Positions 56,462 through 64,000 of a stretch of 64,000 nucleotides of DNA are shown here, piece by piece. The position numbers were made by a program, and so were the translations under genes. Source of the stretch: Streptomyces flavotricini. GTDB taxonomy: Bacteria; Actinomycetota; Actinomycetes; Streptomycetales; Streptomycetaceae. Each line of letters starts with the position of its first letter. Positions within the stretch are counted from its first letter, which is position 1. Location: contig NZ_JAINUL010000001.1 of assembly GCF_020639365.1 (NCBI RefSeq), positions 1,415,344 through 1,479,343 of the forward strand, in the 5' to 3' direction. The notes below the pieces were generated by a model. It was given only the letters and a program-made list of their open reading frames with translations, was not told the DNA's origin and searched no databases.

Positions 56462-57226
56462 GTGACCGCTTTGAATGATCTCGTGCGACCCGACCGGTAC
56501 CCGCGTTCCTCCCGCTACGACCCTGCCTGGCTCGTCGGTCTCGACATGGGCCCGAACCCGTTGTGGCTCCTGGAAGACCTGGCACGGGACCTCGACCTGC
56601 GGCCTGGGATGCGGGTCCTCGACCTCGGCTCCGGAAAGGGCGCCACCTCCGTGTTCCTGGCCCGCGAGTACGGCGTTGACGTCATCGCCGCCGACTGGTG
56701 GATCCCCGAACGGGATGCCGCCGCCGTCTTCGTCGAGGCGGGCGTCGACGACCGGGTGACGGCGGTAAGGGCGGAGGCGCACGTGCTGCCGTTCGAGGCA
56801 GAGAGCTTCGACGCGATCGTGAGCATCGACGCGTTCGAGTACTTCGGCACCGCCGACAGCTATCTGCCCTACCTGGCCCACTTCCTCCGCCCCGGCGGCC
56901 AACTGGGCGTCGCCACCCCCGCCATGACCCGCGAGGTCCGCGACCTCGGCGCGATCCCGCCCCACATCAAGCACGTGGTCGGCTGGGAGGCCATAGCCTG
57001 GCATACGGCGGAATGGTGGCGCTTCCAGTGGGAGATCACCGAACTGGTGGACGTCACCTCCGCCCGCCTCCAGGACGGCGCCTGGCGGGACTGGCTGCTG
57101 TGGGCGCGTGCGTGCGCCGAGCACCAGCCGGACGGTGAGAAGGCCAACCGGCCGGTGATCGAGATGCTCGTCGAGGACGGTGGAGAGTACCTCTCCTTCG
57201 CCCTGGTGACCGCCCGCAAGCGGTGA
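56462..57226 (+). CDS. SAM-dependent methyltransferase (class I)
   Basis: The 254-residue protein has the class I methyltransferase core: motif I MRVLDLGSGKGATSVFLARE (about residues 47-66), the acidic end of strand 2 (VIAADWW), motif II-like LPFEAESFDAIVSIDAFEYF and motif III FLRPGGQLGVATP. The substrate is unknown. The ending shows a WARACAEHQPDG...EMLVEDGGEYLSFALV pattern I associate with small-molecule methyltransferases. The GTG at 56462 (reading VTALNDLVRPDRYP) is chosen because similarity-like sequence begins there. An earlier GTG at 56429 would add 11 residues. The ribosome site is weak for both. Confidence 0.82.
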   Translation: MTALNDLVRPDRYPRSSRYDPAWLVGLDMGPNPLWLLEDLARDLDLRPGMRVLDLGSGKGATSVFLAREYGVDVIAADWWIPERDAAAVFVEAGVDDRVTAVRAEAHVLPFEAESFDAIVSIDAFEYFGTADSYLPYLAHFLRPGGQLGVATPAMTREVRDLGAIPPHIKHVVGWEAIAWHTAEWWRFQWEITELVDVTSARLQDGAWRDWLLWARACAEHQPDGEKANRPVIEMLVEDGGEYLSFALVTARKR

Positions 57227-57239
57227 GCGGGTGACAGCC

Positions 57240-57501
57240 GCCGGAAGCGATCGACGACGTCCTGAAGGCCGCCGACCGCTTCCGGACCTGGTCCGCCCAC
57301 GTCTTCGCTGGCCCTGTGCACACGGAATGGCCGGATCAGCAGCCCCAGGGGCGTAATGAACACACGCAGGGCGAAGACGCCCACCAGGGCGCGGGACAGG
57401 CCCGTGCACAGCCGTCCAGGGGCGGTTGGCGCGCACCATGCCGAGGTGCCGGGAGACTCCTACCCGCTCCAGGAAGCGCTGGCTCCCCGTCGCCGGCGCC
57501 G
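57240..57501 (-). pseudogene. Remnant paralogous to the membrane protein at 59835
   Basis: On the minus strand LGMVRANRPWTAVHG appears, followed in another frame by LSRALVGVFALRVFITPLGL. The intact gene at 59835 has VGMVRANRPWRLVSGLSKAL at its first membrane region. Only this piece is left, and downstream residues (RASEDVGGPGPEAVGGLQDV) do not match. It lies between the methyltransferase and the FUSC gene. Confidence 0.5.
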
Positions 57502-59676
57502 TCACCCACCCCGGTGGGCGGGTCCTGATCCGTCACCTTCCGCCGCAGCGGCCGCCCGTACCCGTTGCTCCTCGCGAGCGGAGCCGACGTCCCGTTCCAG
57601 GGGGGTACGGCTCACGGCCGTCGCGAGGTCCTCCAAGGCCCGCTTCTGCATTTCCGCCCCGCGCCGCACCACCGGGCTCCCGTCCCCGGCGACGGCGCCC
57701 TCCCACGCGTGGAGCGCCGCCTCCACGCGCGCCCAGTCCGGATTCCTGTGCTCGCGCACGTCGACCGCCGCCTGCACGGTGTCCGCCTCCACGGCCTCGG
57801 CGAACCGCTCCGCCTCGGGAACGAGACGGCTGTCGGCCCGCGGGACGTGGCTCTCCATGAGCATCGCCGCCCGGTCGAACCCCTTGAGCGCCTCCTGCGC
57901 CTCCTCCGCCTCGCGTGACGTCAGGCCCCTGGGGCGGACCGGTTCCTGCCTTGCCCGGTCGTACGTCTCCTGCCAGGCGGCACGTGCCTCCCTGCTCGCC
58001 AGCAGTGCCCTGCGCATGTCGGCGTGATGTTCCCGGGTCGGTTCGGCGTAGCTGCGGAGCACCGCGGCCGCGTAACGGCCCTCGGCGGCGAGCCAGTCCG
58101 CAAGCCGGCCCGGCAGCCGGGGTGTCTCCCAGGCGGGGAACACCACGTACGCCAGCATCGCGAGGGCCCCGCCGAGCAGGGTGAGCACCACCCGCTCCGG
58201 GACCGTCTGCTCCCATGCCTGGCCGCCCATGCCGAGCAGGAAGACGACGTATGCGGCAGTGAAGCACTGGGAGTAGGCGTAGCCGGTACGGTTCAGCGTG
58301 AACGACAGGCCCGCCGAGACCACCGCCAGCAGGCCGAACACCTGGGCGTCCGGGCCCAGGGCCCGCACCATCCCGGTGGCGAGCGCGACCCCCGCCAGGG
58401 TCCCGGCGAGACGGGCCACCGCGCGCGCGTACGTCCGGTGGAAGTCCGGCCGCATCACCATCACCGAGGTGATGGGCACCCAGTAGCCGTGGCCCACGGG
58501 TAGCCGGGCGGCGACCAGGTAGCCGAGCGTGGCCACCGCCGCCAGACGAACGGCGTGCCGGAACACCGGCGAGTCCCGGCGGAGCTCACGGCGGACCGCC
58601 CGGACTACGACCGGGACCAGCCGGAACATGGTCGGGCGCACCAGGAACTGGTCGCCCACGGAGCCGCGCGGCTGGGGTGTCCTCCCGCGCGCGCCGCACC
58701 CGGCGATCTCCAAGGCCTCGCCGAGCAGTTCCACGAGCCGCTCGGCGGCCTGCCGTGCGGGGCCCTCCAGCGCCTCGTGCTTCTCGTCGACTCGCAGCGC
58801 GTCCGTGCTTCCGGGCGACACCTCGGCGGGAATGCCGCGGCGGATCGCACGGGCGGCCGCATCCAGGACCTCGGCGGCCGCGTCGAGCAACTCCCGCGTG
58901 CGGTCCCGCCCGGGCCCCTCCGCCGGGGCGCCGACGTCCGGGTCGGCGAGTGCGGCGACGACGGGCCGGATGCGCTCGGCGAGTCCCCGGGGGCCGTGCA
59001 GGACGGAGGGACGCGTGCGGGCCTGTGACGGCGTCACGGCGGCCGCGTCCCGGGCGGTCATCAACGGTTCCGGGTCGAACGGGGCGGTCGGGTCGTGCCG
59101 TAGCCGGCGGGCGTAGTCCGCGACGGCGGCCAGCGCGTCGGCGAGCGCGTCGCGATGCGCCCCCCAACGGCGGATCGGGAACAGCAGGATCAGCAGGGCC
59201 TGCGCCACGCCCCCGAGCGCGATGATCCCGGCGTGCTCCAGAGCCCGCCCGACGCTCGTGGGCAGGGTGACGGTCACCAGCATGCTGCCGACCGTCGTCG
59301 CTGCGACGATCCCGGCGGTCGATCCGACGGCCCACGCCATCCCTGCGGCAAAGGCCCATACGGCCAGCAGTGAGAGGAACGTCGCGAGTCGCCCCGCGGC
59401 CAGATAGCCCACGAAGGTGCTGAGTGCCAGACCGGCGCCCGCGCCGAGCGCGATCACTTTGCGGGGACGCCAGGTGCGCTGGAAAGTGGCTGCGCCCGCG
59501 GAGTAGGCACCGAGGGCGGCGGACGCGGCGTACGCCGGGGAGGCCAGCCACAGCGCCGGCCCGATGACGATCGCCACCCCAACAGCAGTGCGCAGCGCGA
59601 GCAGGGGCTCCAGTCGCGCCTCCTCGATCGTGAGCCCGGATCGCACGACTTCCCGGAGGGCCCGCAGCCACGTCAC
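57502..59676 (-). CDS. FUSC-family transporter (aromatic acid exporter-like)
   Basis: The 724-residue protein has two sets of about six membrane helices (residues about 25-170 and 365-530), each followed by a cytoplasmic helical domain. This is the FUSC arrangement of fusaric-acid-resistance and AaeB-like exporters. Landmarks are ALGAYSAGAATFQRTWRPRK in the first half and GYWVPITSVMVMRPDFHRTY in the second, a conserved FUSC motif. It probably exports aromatic acids or other toxic organic anions. The start codon is GTG. No partner membrane-fusion gene is adjacent, as is usual in Gram-positive bacteria. Confidence 0.87.
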   Translation of the reverse strand: MTWLRALREVVRSGLTIEEARLEPLLALRTAVGVAIVIGPALWLASPAYAASAALGAYSAGAATFQRTWRPRKVIALGAGAGLALSTFVGYLAAGRLATFLSLLAVWAFAAGMAWAVGSTAGIVAATTVGSMLVTVTLPTSVGRALEHAGIIALGGVAQALLILLFPIRRWGAHRDALADALAAVADYARRLRHDPTAPFDPEPLMTARDAAAVTPSQARTRPSVLHGPRGLAERIRPVVAALADPDVGAPAEGPGRDRTRELLDAAAEVLDAAARAIRRGIPAEVSPGSTDALRVDEKHEALEGPARQAAERLVELLGEALEIAGCGARGRTPQPRGSVGDQFLVRPTMFRLVPVVVRAVRRELRRDSPVFRHAVRLAAVATLGYLVAARLPVGHGYWVPITSVMVMRPDFHRTYARAVARLAGTLAGVALATGMVRALGPDAQVFGLLAVVSAGLSFTLNRTGYAYSQCFTAAYVVFLLGMGGQAWEQTVPERVVLTLLGGALAMLAYVVFPAWETPRLPGRLADWLAAEGRYAAAVLRSYAEPTREHHADMRRALLASREARAAWQETYDRARQEPVRPRGLTSREAEEAQEALKGFDRAAMLMESHVPRADSRLVPEAERFAEAVEADTVQAAVDVREHRNPDWARVEAALHAWEGAVAGDGSPVVRRGAEMQKRALEDLATAVSRTPLERDVGSAREEQRVRAAAAAEGDGSGPAHRGG

Positions 59677-59834
59677 GGACAGGAGCCTAGCCCGCCCCCC
59701 CCTACCGGGTCGCGCCGGCCACGCCGCCGAGTCCGTTGAGCATGAGGCTGGAGTCCTCGTGGCCCTCGGGGGCGTCGATCGACCGGCGACATGGTCGGAA
59801 CCGGACGACCACCCACCACCGACGCATCTCCGAC

Positions 59835-60968
59835 TCAGGTCACCAGCTGGTCACCGTGATCGCCTTGGAGCATGTGGCGGCGTTCCTTTTCGCGCGTGGA
59901 GTAGGCGGCTGCACGGATCGCCTCGTCGCTCTCCAAGCCTGATCCCAGCGCGCCGGCCACCGTGGCGACCGAAGCGACGAACCAGGACAACGTCAAGTAC
60001 TCCGTGGCGTGCAGCGGGGTTCCCGTCAAGGAAGCGAACACTCGGTCGTTGAGGATGAACAGCGCCCACACCAAGTTGATGACCATCAAACCCACGTAGC
60101 AGACGAGCGCCCCGATACCGACGGTGAGGACCGTCGAGGTGTTGTAGAGCCGCGCCCTCTGCCTCGCCTCCGGCGAGCCCTCTGTCGATCGATGCCATAG
60201 TTCCCCGTCTACGATCAGCCAGCCGATCATGAGCCCGACGGACCCGACCATGGCGATCACGAGGCGTGGCGCGCTCAGGGCCCCGGAGAGGCTCCAGGTG
60301 GTGGAGTCCAGGGTGGCGATGGCCCCCGTGGCGAGTGCGGCCGCCAGGGCTTTCGACAGGCCCGATACCAACCGCCAAGGCCGGTTGGCGCGGACCATAC
60401 CGACGAGCACCCGCAGGTAGCCGCGCGGCCCGCTGACCACGTATCGGAGATCGGCAGTCTCCTCCTCACCGACCGGGCCCGGATGGATAGGCGCGAGACG
60501 ACCGGCAAAAGGGCCCAGAAGCGGCTGACTCCGCGGAGGCCCCTCAGTGCCAGTGGCCTGCGGACCCGCCAAACCGAGCACGGCTTCTTCCACCGCCCGC
60601 CGAGCCCTCGTCTGCAGCCGCAAGCCCCCCAGGGAAGGAAGGGACAGCAGCGCCAAGCCGTGTTCGCGGCTCAGATCCACAACGATCTTGCGCCCGTGTG
60701 AGTGCAGCGGAAGGTCGGTGAGGGCCACCACGATGTCCCAGTTCTCCGCACTTCCGCGGTCCATGATCCGGCGTATCAAGGTGGGCGGGTCCTCGGTCCC
60801 TGAGGTGAAGGGCTCACTGACCACCTTGATGTCGAACCGACGCCCCTGGCCCGCCTTTTCGGAGAGCCGATCAGGAAGTATCCGGGCGATGCGCTGCGCG
60901 ATGTCCGTGGGCGCGTCCGGATCCGCCAGGAGAGCTACGACGGTAACGCCCTGCGACGACACCCGCAC
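59835..60968 (-). CDS. Uncharacterised membrane protein
   Basis: The 377-residue protein has an N-terminal soluble domain of about 150 residues (VTVVALLADPDAPTDIAQRI, then WDIVVALTDLPLHSHGRKIV). About four to five membrane helices follow (residues about 200-360; GAIATLDSTTWSL, MVGSVGLMIGWLIVDGELW, MVINLVWALFILNDRVF). I do not recognise the family. The GTG at 60968 has GAGGAGG about 11 bases upstream, and the frame also runs to 61052. A broken paralogue lies at 57240-57501. Confidence 0.7.
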   Translation of the reverse strand: MRVSSQGVTVVALLADPDAPTDIAQRIARILPDRLSEKAGQGRRFDIKVVSEPFTSGTEDPPTLIRRIMDRGSAENWDIVVALTDLPLHSHGRKIVVDLSREHGLALLSLPSLGGLRLQTRARRAVEEAVLGLAGPQATGTEGPPRSQPLLGPFAGRLAPIHPGPVGEEETADLRYVVSGPRGYLRVLVGMVRANRPWRLVSGLSKALAAALATGAIATLDSTTWSLSGALSAPRLVIAMVGSVGLMIGWLIVDGELWHRSTEGSPEARQRARLYNTSTVLTVGIGALVCYVGLMVINLVWALFILNDRVFASLTGTPLHATEYLTLSWFVASVATVAGALGSGLESDEAIRAAAYSTREKERRHMLQGDHGDQLVT

Positions 60969-61099
60969 GACTGGACCATCCTCCTCGGCTGCCCTCCGCG
61001 ATTGCAGGGGTTCACAGGATGCCCCGGGGTGACGGCGAAGCCGTGGTGACACGCTGTTCTTACGGGTGGGGCCAACTGTGGGGTCCGTCAGGGGCAGGG

Positions 61100-62851
61100 T
61101 CAGCGCGAGGACACGGACCCGCCCGCTTCCGGCCGACGTCCCTCGGAGCCGGCGGTGACGAGGATTCCCCTCCTTTCCCGGTGCTCGTGCACGAGGCGGA
61201 TCGCCATGGCGCCTTCACCGGTCGCCGAGGCCACCCGTTTCACCGAGCCGCTTCTGACGTCGCCGGCGGCGAAGACCCCGGGAAGGGTGGTCTCCAGCAG
61301 CATCGGATCGCGGCCCAGCGAGGCCCACCGGTTCGCGTCGGCCACCGCCCGGGCGTCGGCGCCGGTGAGGACGAAGCCCTTCTCGTCCAGGGCCAGCACG
61401 CCCTTGAGCCATTCCGTGCGCGGCCGGGCCCCGATGAACACGAACAGCGCCGCGGCCTGCAGCTCGCGGCGCTCATTGCTTGCGTTGTCCTGCACCGTCA
61501 GCGACTCCAGCTGCTCCTCCCCGGCGACGCCCTGGACTTCGGTGTGGAGCGACACCTCGATCTTGGGGTGCTGTTCCACCTGGTCCACCAGATAGCGCGA
61601 CATGTCCGCGTTGAGGTCGCTGCCCCGGACGAGGAGGTGGACCCTGGACGCGTGGTTGGCGAGGAACAGCGCCGCTTGCCCGGCGGAGTTCCCGCCGCCG
61701 ACCACGGCGACCGGGTCCGCCCGGCAGAGGCTGGCTTCGTGGACCGTCGCCGCGTAGTAGACGCTGATGCCTTCCAGGCGGTCGATGCCGGGCACTTCGA
61801 GCCTGCGGTACCGCACGCCCGAGGCGAGCACCACGGCGCCGGCCCGGGCCCGGGACCCGTCTGTGAACGTGACGATGTACTCATCGTCCTGCGGGGTGAG
61901 CCCGCTGACCTCCGCCGGCACCGTGAAGCGGGCGCCGAACTTGTGGGCCTGGAGCACCGCGCGTTCGATGAGTTCGCCCCCGGAGATGCCGGACGGGAAG
62001 CCGAGGTAGTTCTCGATGCGGGACGAGGTCGCGGCCTGGCCTCCGGTGGCCACGGCGTCGACGGTGACCGTGGTGAGGCCGTCGGAGGCGCCGTACACGG
62101 CGGCGGCGAGTCCTGCGGGGCCCGCACCGACCACCATGACGTCGCACCGTTCGTTCTCGGGCACGGGGGCGGGCAACCCGATGAGCCGGGCGAGTTCGGC
62201 GTTGCTCGGATTGCGCAGTAGCCGCTCGCCCTGCCAGAGGACCACCGGCGTCTCCTCGGGACGGATGGCGAACCGGCGCAGCAGCGCCTCAGCCTCCTTG
62301 TCCCTCTCCAGATCCACCCAGCGGTGGGGCAGCCGGTTGCGGGCAGCGAACTCGCGCAGCCGCAGCGTGTCCCGTGAGTAGCACGACCCCAGGATCCGGA
62401 AGCCGGCGCCGAGGCCGATGAGCAGGTACCTGCGGCCCAGGTAGGCGCGGAGGATCAGGTCGCCGAGGACGGGATCGCTGCCGACCAGGGCGCGTTGCCG
62501 CTCCACCGGTACGGCCAGGATCTCTCCGGCCTCGCGCACCACGGCGGTGTCGAACGCCGCATGGCCTTCCAGCAGACCGAGTTCGCCCAGGAACCTGCCG
62601 GGTCCGTGGACCGCCACCGTCCGCTCGTCGGGGCCGCCCTGGTCGTGGAGGATCTCGACGGTCCCGCTGAGGATCACGAGGAACTCTTGGAACGGCTCGC
62701 CCTCGCGGTACAGCACCTCGCCCCCGGCGGTCCTGCGGCGCTCACCGTGCGCGGTCAGGTCATCGAGCTGCTCCGGCGTGAGGCGCGGGAACGCCCCGTA
62801 CCGGTCAGGTGTCTCGCGGACCGCACCCTTCTCGTGCTCGGCGGTGTTCAT
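61100..62851 (-). CDS. cNMP-binding / thioredoxin-like / thioredoxin-reductase-like fusion
   Basis: The 583-residue protein has three parts: a Crp-type cNMP-binding domain (about residues 20-145; FLVILSGTVEILHD, GRFLGELGLLEG), a thioredoxin-fold segment (about 155-235; FRILGSCYSRDTLRLREFAA), and a thioredoxin-reductase-like FAD/NAD(P)H domain (about 240-565; VVGAGPAGLAAAVYGASDGL, VVGGGNSAGQAALFLA, GVFAAGDVRSGSVKRVAS). The reductase's usual CxxC pair is replaced (YYAATVHEASLC), so it cannot reduce thioredoxin in the normal way. The start ATG overlaps the stop of the UBP zinc-finger gene (TGATG). It is part of the clpB-thioredoxin operon and is presumably a ligand-regulated NAD(P)H-dependent flavoenzyme. 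Confidence 0.88.
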   Translation of the reverse strand: MNTAEHEKGAVRETPDRYGAFPRLTPEQLDDLTAHGERRRTAGGEVLYREGEPFQEFLVILSGTVEILHDQGGPDERTVAVHGPGRFLGELGLLEGHAAFDTAVVREAGEILAVPVERQRALVGSDPVLGDLILRAYLGRRYLLIGLGAGFRILGSCYSRDTLRLREFAARNRLPHRWVDLERDKEAEALLRRFAIRPEETPVVLWQGERLLRNPSNAELARLIGLPAPVPENERCDVMVVGAGPAGLAAAVYGASDGLTTVTVDAVATGGQAATSSRIENYLGFPSGISGGELIERAVLQAHKFGARFTVPAEVSGLTPQDDEYIVTFTDGSRARAGAVVLASGVRYRRLEVPGIDRLEGISVYYAATVHEASLCRADPVAVVGGGNSAGQAALFLANHASRVHLLVRGSDLNADMSRYLVDQVEQHPKIEVSLHTEVQGVAGEEQLESLTVQDNASNERRELQAAALFVFIGARPRTEWLKGVLALDEKGFVLTGADARAVADANRWASLGRDPMLLETTLPGVFAAGDVRSGSVKRVASATGEGAMAIRLVHEHRERRGILVTAGSEGRRPEAGGSVSSR

Positions 62852-63114
62852 CAGACCAGGGCCTCGTGAACGTAGCACCAGCGCCAGTCCTCTCCCGGCT
62901 CGAAGGACTGCACGACGGGGTGCCCGACGCTCCCCGCATGCCGCCTGGCGTGCTTGAGGGGGGAGGAGTCGCAGCAGCCAACGTGCCCACAGGTGAGGCA
63001 GAGGCGCAGGTGGACCCACGGGGACCGCTGCCTGAGGCACTCCTCGCAGCCCTCCGGAGTACGCGGCGTCACGGGGCGCACCATCGCCAGGTGAGGGTCG
63101 GGAATCGTGGCCAT
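62851..63114 (-). CDS. UBP-type zinc finger protein
   Basis: The 87-residue protein is a single ZnF-UBP domain with Cys/His ligands in GCEECLRQRSPWVHLRLCLT and CGHVGCCDSSPLKHARRHAG, then GHPVVQSFEPGEDWRWCYVH. Actinobacteria lack ubiquitin, so these domains are thought to have other partners. They are often next to, or fused with, thioredoxin-reductase-like genes as here. Its TGA overlaps the ATG of the fusion flavoprotein gene, which implies coupled synthesis. Confidence 0.9.
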   Translation of the reverse strand: MATIPDPHLAMVRPVTPRTPEGCEECLRQRSPWVHLRLCLTCGHVGCCDSSPLKHARRHAGSVGHPVVQSFEPGEDWRWCYVHEALV

Positions 63115-63183
63115 GAGGGTTTCCTTCCGTGCATGGGCCTGATCGGCCGCGGTCGGCGATGGTCTTCCTCAGCACCGTCGCCT

Positions 63184-63642
63184 TCACCCTCCCGCAGTGG
63201 TCGGCCGGCCCGCCATCGCCTGCTCGACCCACGAGCGCAGAACGTGCGCGGGTGCCGCGCCCGCCTGCCGGGCGACCGTCTCGCCCCGGTCCAGGACGAG
63301 CAGGGTGGGCACCGCCTGCACCTCGAACCGCCGGCTGAGCCGTGGGTTCTGGTCGACGTCGACCTTGACGAGCTTGATCTGTCCGGCGAGGTCCCGGGCG
63401 ACCTGTTCGAGGGCTGGGCTGACCATGCGGCAGGGGCCGCACCAGGTGGCCCAGAGGTCGACGACGACGGGCACCGTGGCGTTGTCGGCGACCTCGGCGA
63501 AGTCGGCGTCGCCCGCGTCGACGACCCAGGGCAGGGGCTTCTTGCAGTGGCCGCATCGGGGCCGTCCCTCGGCGGCCACGGGAATCCGGTTGCCGCGACC
63601 GCAGTTCGGGCAGGTCACCGTCGTCGTCCGGGTGGTGTTCAC
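63184..63642 (-). CDS. Thioredoxin with N-terminal zinc ribbon (thioredoxin-2 type)
   Basis: The 152-residue protein has an N-terminal zinc ribbon (Cys11, Cys14, Cys30, Cys33 in CPNCGRGN and CGHCKKP). A thioredoxin domain with the active site WATWCGPCRM (Cys68, Cys71) and the cis-proline AVPTLLV follows. It is a disulfide reductase of the TrxC class, likely a partner for chaperone or stress functions. The start ATG overlaps the stop of clpB by four bases, so it is translated from the same transcript. Confidence 0.92.
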   Translation of the reverse strand: MNTTRTTTVTCPNCGRGNRIPVAAEGRPRCGHCKKPLPWVVDAGDADFAEVADNATVPVVVDLWATWCGPCRMVSPALEQVARDLAGQIKLVKVDVDQNPRLSRRFEVQAVPTLLVLDRGETVARQAGAAPAHVLRSWVEQAMAGRPTTAGG

Positions 63643-64000
63643 GCCGCCCTCGCCTCCCGGTCATCCTCCTGCTGGTCGTAGGTGACCACCAGCTCTCCGT
63701 GCTCGGCGTCGACGCGCACCGTCGCCCCGTCCTGGACGTCGCCGCGCAGCAGGGCGCGCCCGACCAGCGTCTCGACCTCGTGGGAGATGTAACGCCGCAG
63801 CGGCCGGGCCCCGTACACCGGGTCGTAGCCCTGGTGGGCGATCACCTCCCGCGCAACGTCGGTGAGTTCGACGGTGATGCGGCGCTCGGCGAGCCTCCGC
63901 CGCAGCTCGTCGAACTGCAGCTCCACGATCCGCTCGATCTGCCGCTCACCGAGCGGCTTGAACAGCACGATGTCGTCGACGCGGTTGAGGAACTCCGGGC
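63639..64000 (-). CDS. clpB: ClpB/ClpC-type AAA+ chaperone, C-terminus (cut by window edge)
   Basis: The visible 120 C-terminal residues read PEFLNRVDDIVLFKPLGERQ at the edge. The D2-small domain follows with ITVELTDVAREVIAHQGYDP and VYGARPLRRYISHEVETLVG. That is the C-terminal end typical of ClpB disaggregases. The rest of the gene lies beyond the window. The TGA overlaps the thioredoxin ATG. The family is certain, but distinguishing ClpB from ClpC would need the middle domain. Confidence 0.85.
   Translation of the reverse strand, partial: PEFLNRVDDIVLFKPLGERQIERIVELQFDELRRRLAERRITVELTDVAREVIAHQGYDPVYGARPLRRYISHEVETLVGRALLRGDVQDGATVRVDAEHGELVVTYDQQEDDREARAA

Overview
The window reads as chromosomal DNA of a Streptomyces-type actinomycete. 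GC is very high, third codon positions are strongly G/C biased, GTG starts and 4-nt ATGA gene overlaps are common, and the gene families are typical of that group (SpoIIE-type phosphatases, twin-domain universal stress proteins, kdpFABC with kdpED, FUSC exporters, the clpB-thioredoxin operon). No rRNA, tRNA or CRISPR array was recognised.

Layout. 1-7.2 kb: the 3' part of an alpha/beta-hydrolase membrane protein, a CPBP protease, two divergent SpoIIE/PP2C phosphatases and a MASE1 membrane sensor. 7.4-31.9 kb: a stress/dormancy island built around a NarL-type response regulator and a twin-GAF histidine kinase that resemble the DevR/DevS (DosR/DosS) system of Mycobacterium and OsdR/OsdK of Streptomyces coelicolor. 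The island holds five intact universal stress proteins, seven intact CBS-CBS-BON proteins, a Ca2+-type P-ATPase, an Acg-like nitroreductase, an Rv1733c-like membrane protein, a flavodoxin, two PPOX-fold flavoproteins, a zinc alcohol dehydrogenase and a SulP transporter. Several of these families belong to the mycobacterial DosR regulon. I find a 15-nt palindrome (about GGGMCCNNNCGGNCC), mostly in pairs starting 19-22 bp apart, in the intergenic regions of this island. It is the candidate operator.

The island is also decaying in a peculiar way. At least nine genes survive only as N- and C-terminal stumps with the middle removed: two Crp-like proteins, a USP, a P-ATPase, a PEP-synthase-like protein, a HAD protein, a GH65 C-terminus, a metallo-beta-lactamase and a CBS protein. 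The USP and CBS families that were amplified remain intact in other copies.

32-35.6 kb: an accessory patch with a lower-GC secreted ricin-B lectin, a transposase scrap, a PLP decarboxylase and a deleted lysA-like gene. 35.6-51.5 kb: a potassium superlocus with a large APC permease, an orphan second KdpB, a KimA-like APC permease, an extra kdpF with a DUF4118 protein, then a micro-ORF-kdpF-A-B-C and kdpE-kdpD. 52-61 kb: mixed genes (SDR, GNAT, methyltransferase, FUSC exporter, membrane protein) with several remnants. 61.1-64 kb: a redox/proteostasis operon on the minus strand, clpB (cut by the window edge), thioredoxin, UBP zinc finger, and a cNMP-binding/thioredoxin-reductase-like fusion.

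How it works together (inference): the kinase, which has a DevS-like candidate heme GAF domain, and the response regulator would switch on the USP, CBS-BON, nitroreductase and ATPase genes under hypoxia, NO or redox stress. The nearby GAF-SpoIIE phosphatase carries the same type of sensor domain and may feed a parallel partner-switching pathway. The potassium and clpB/thioredoxin blocks are further stress functions.
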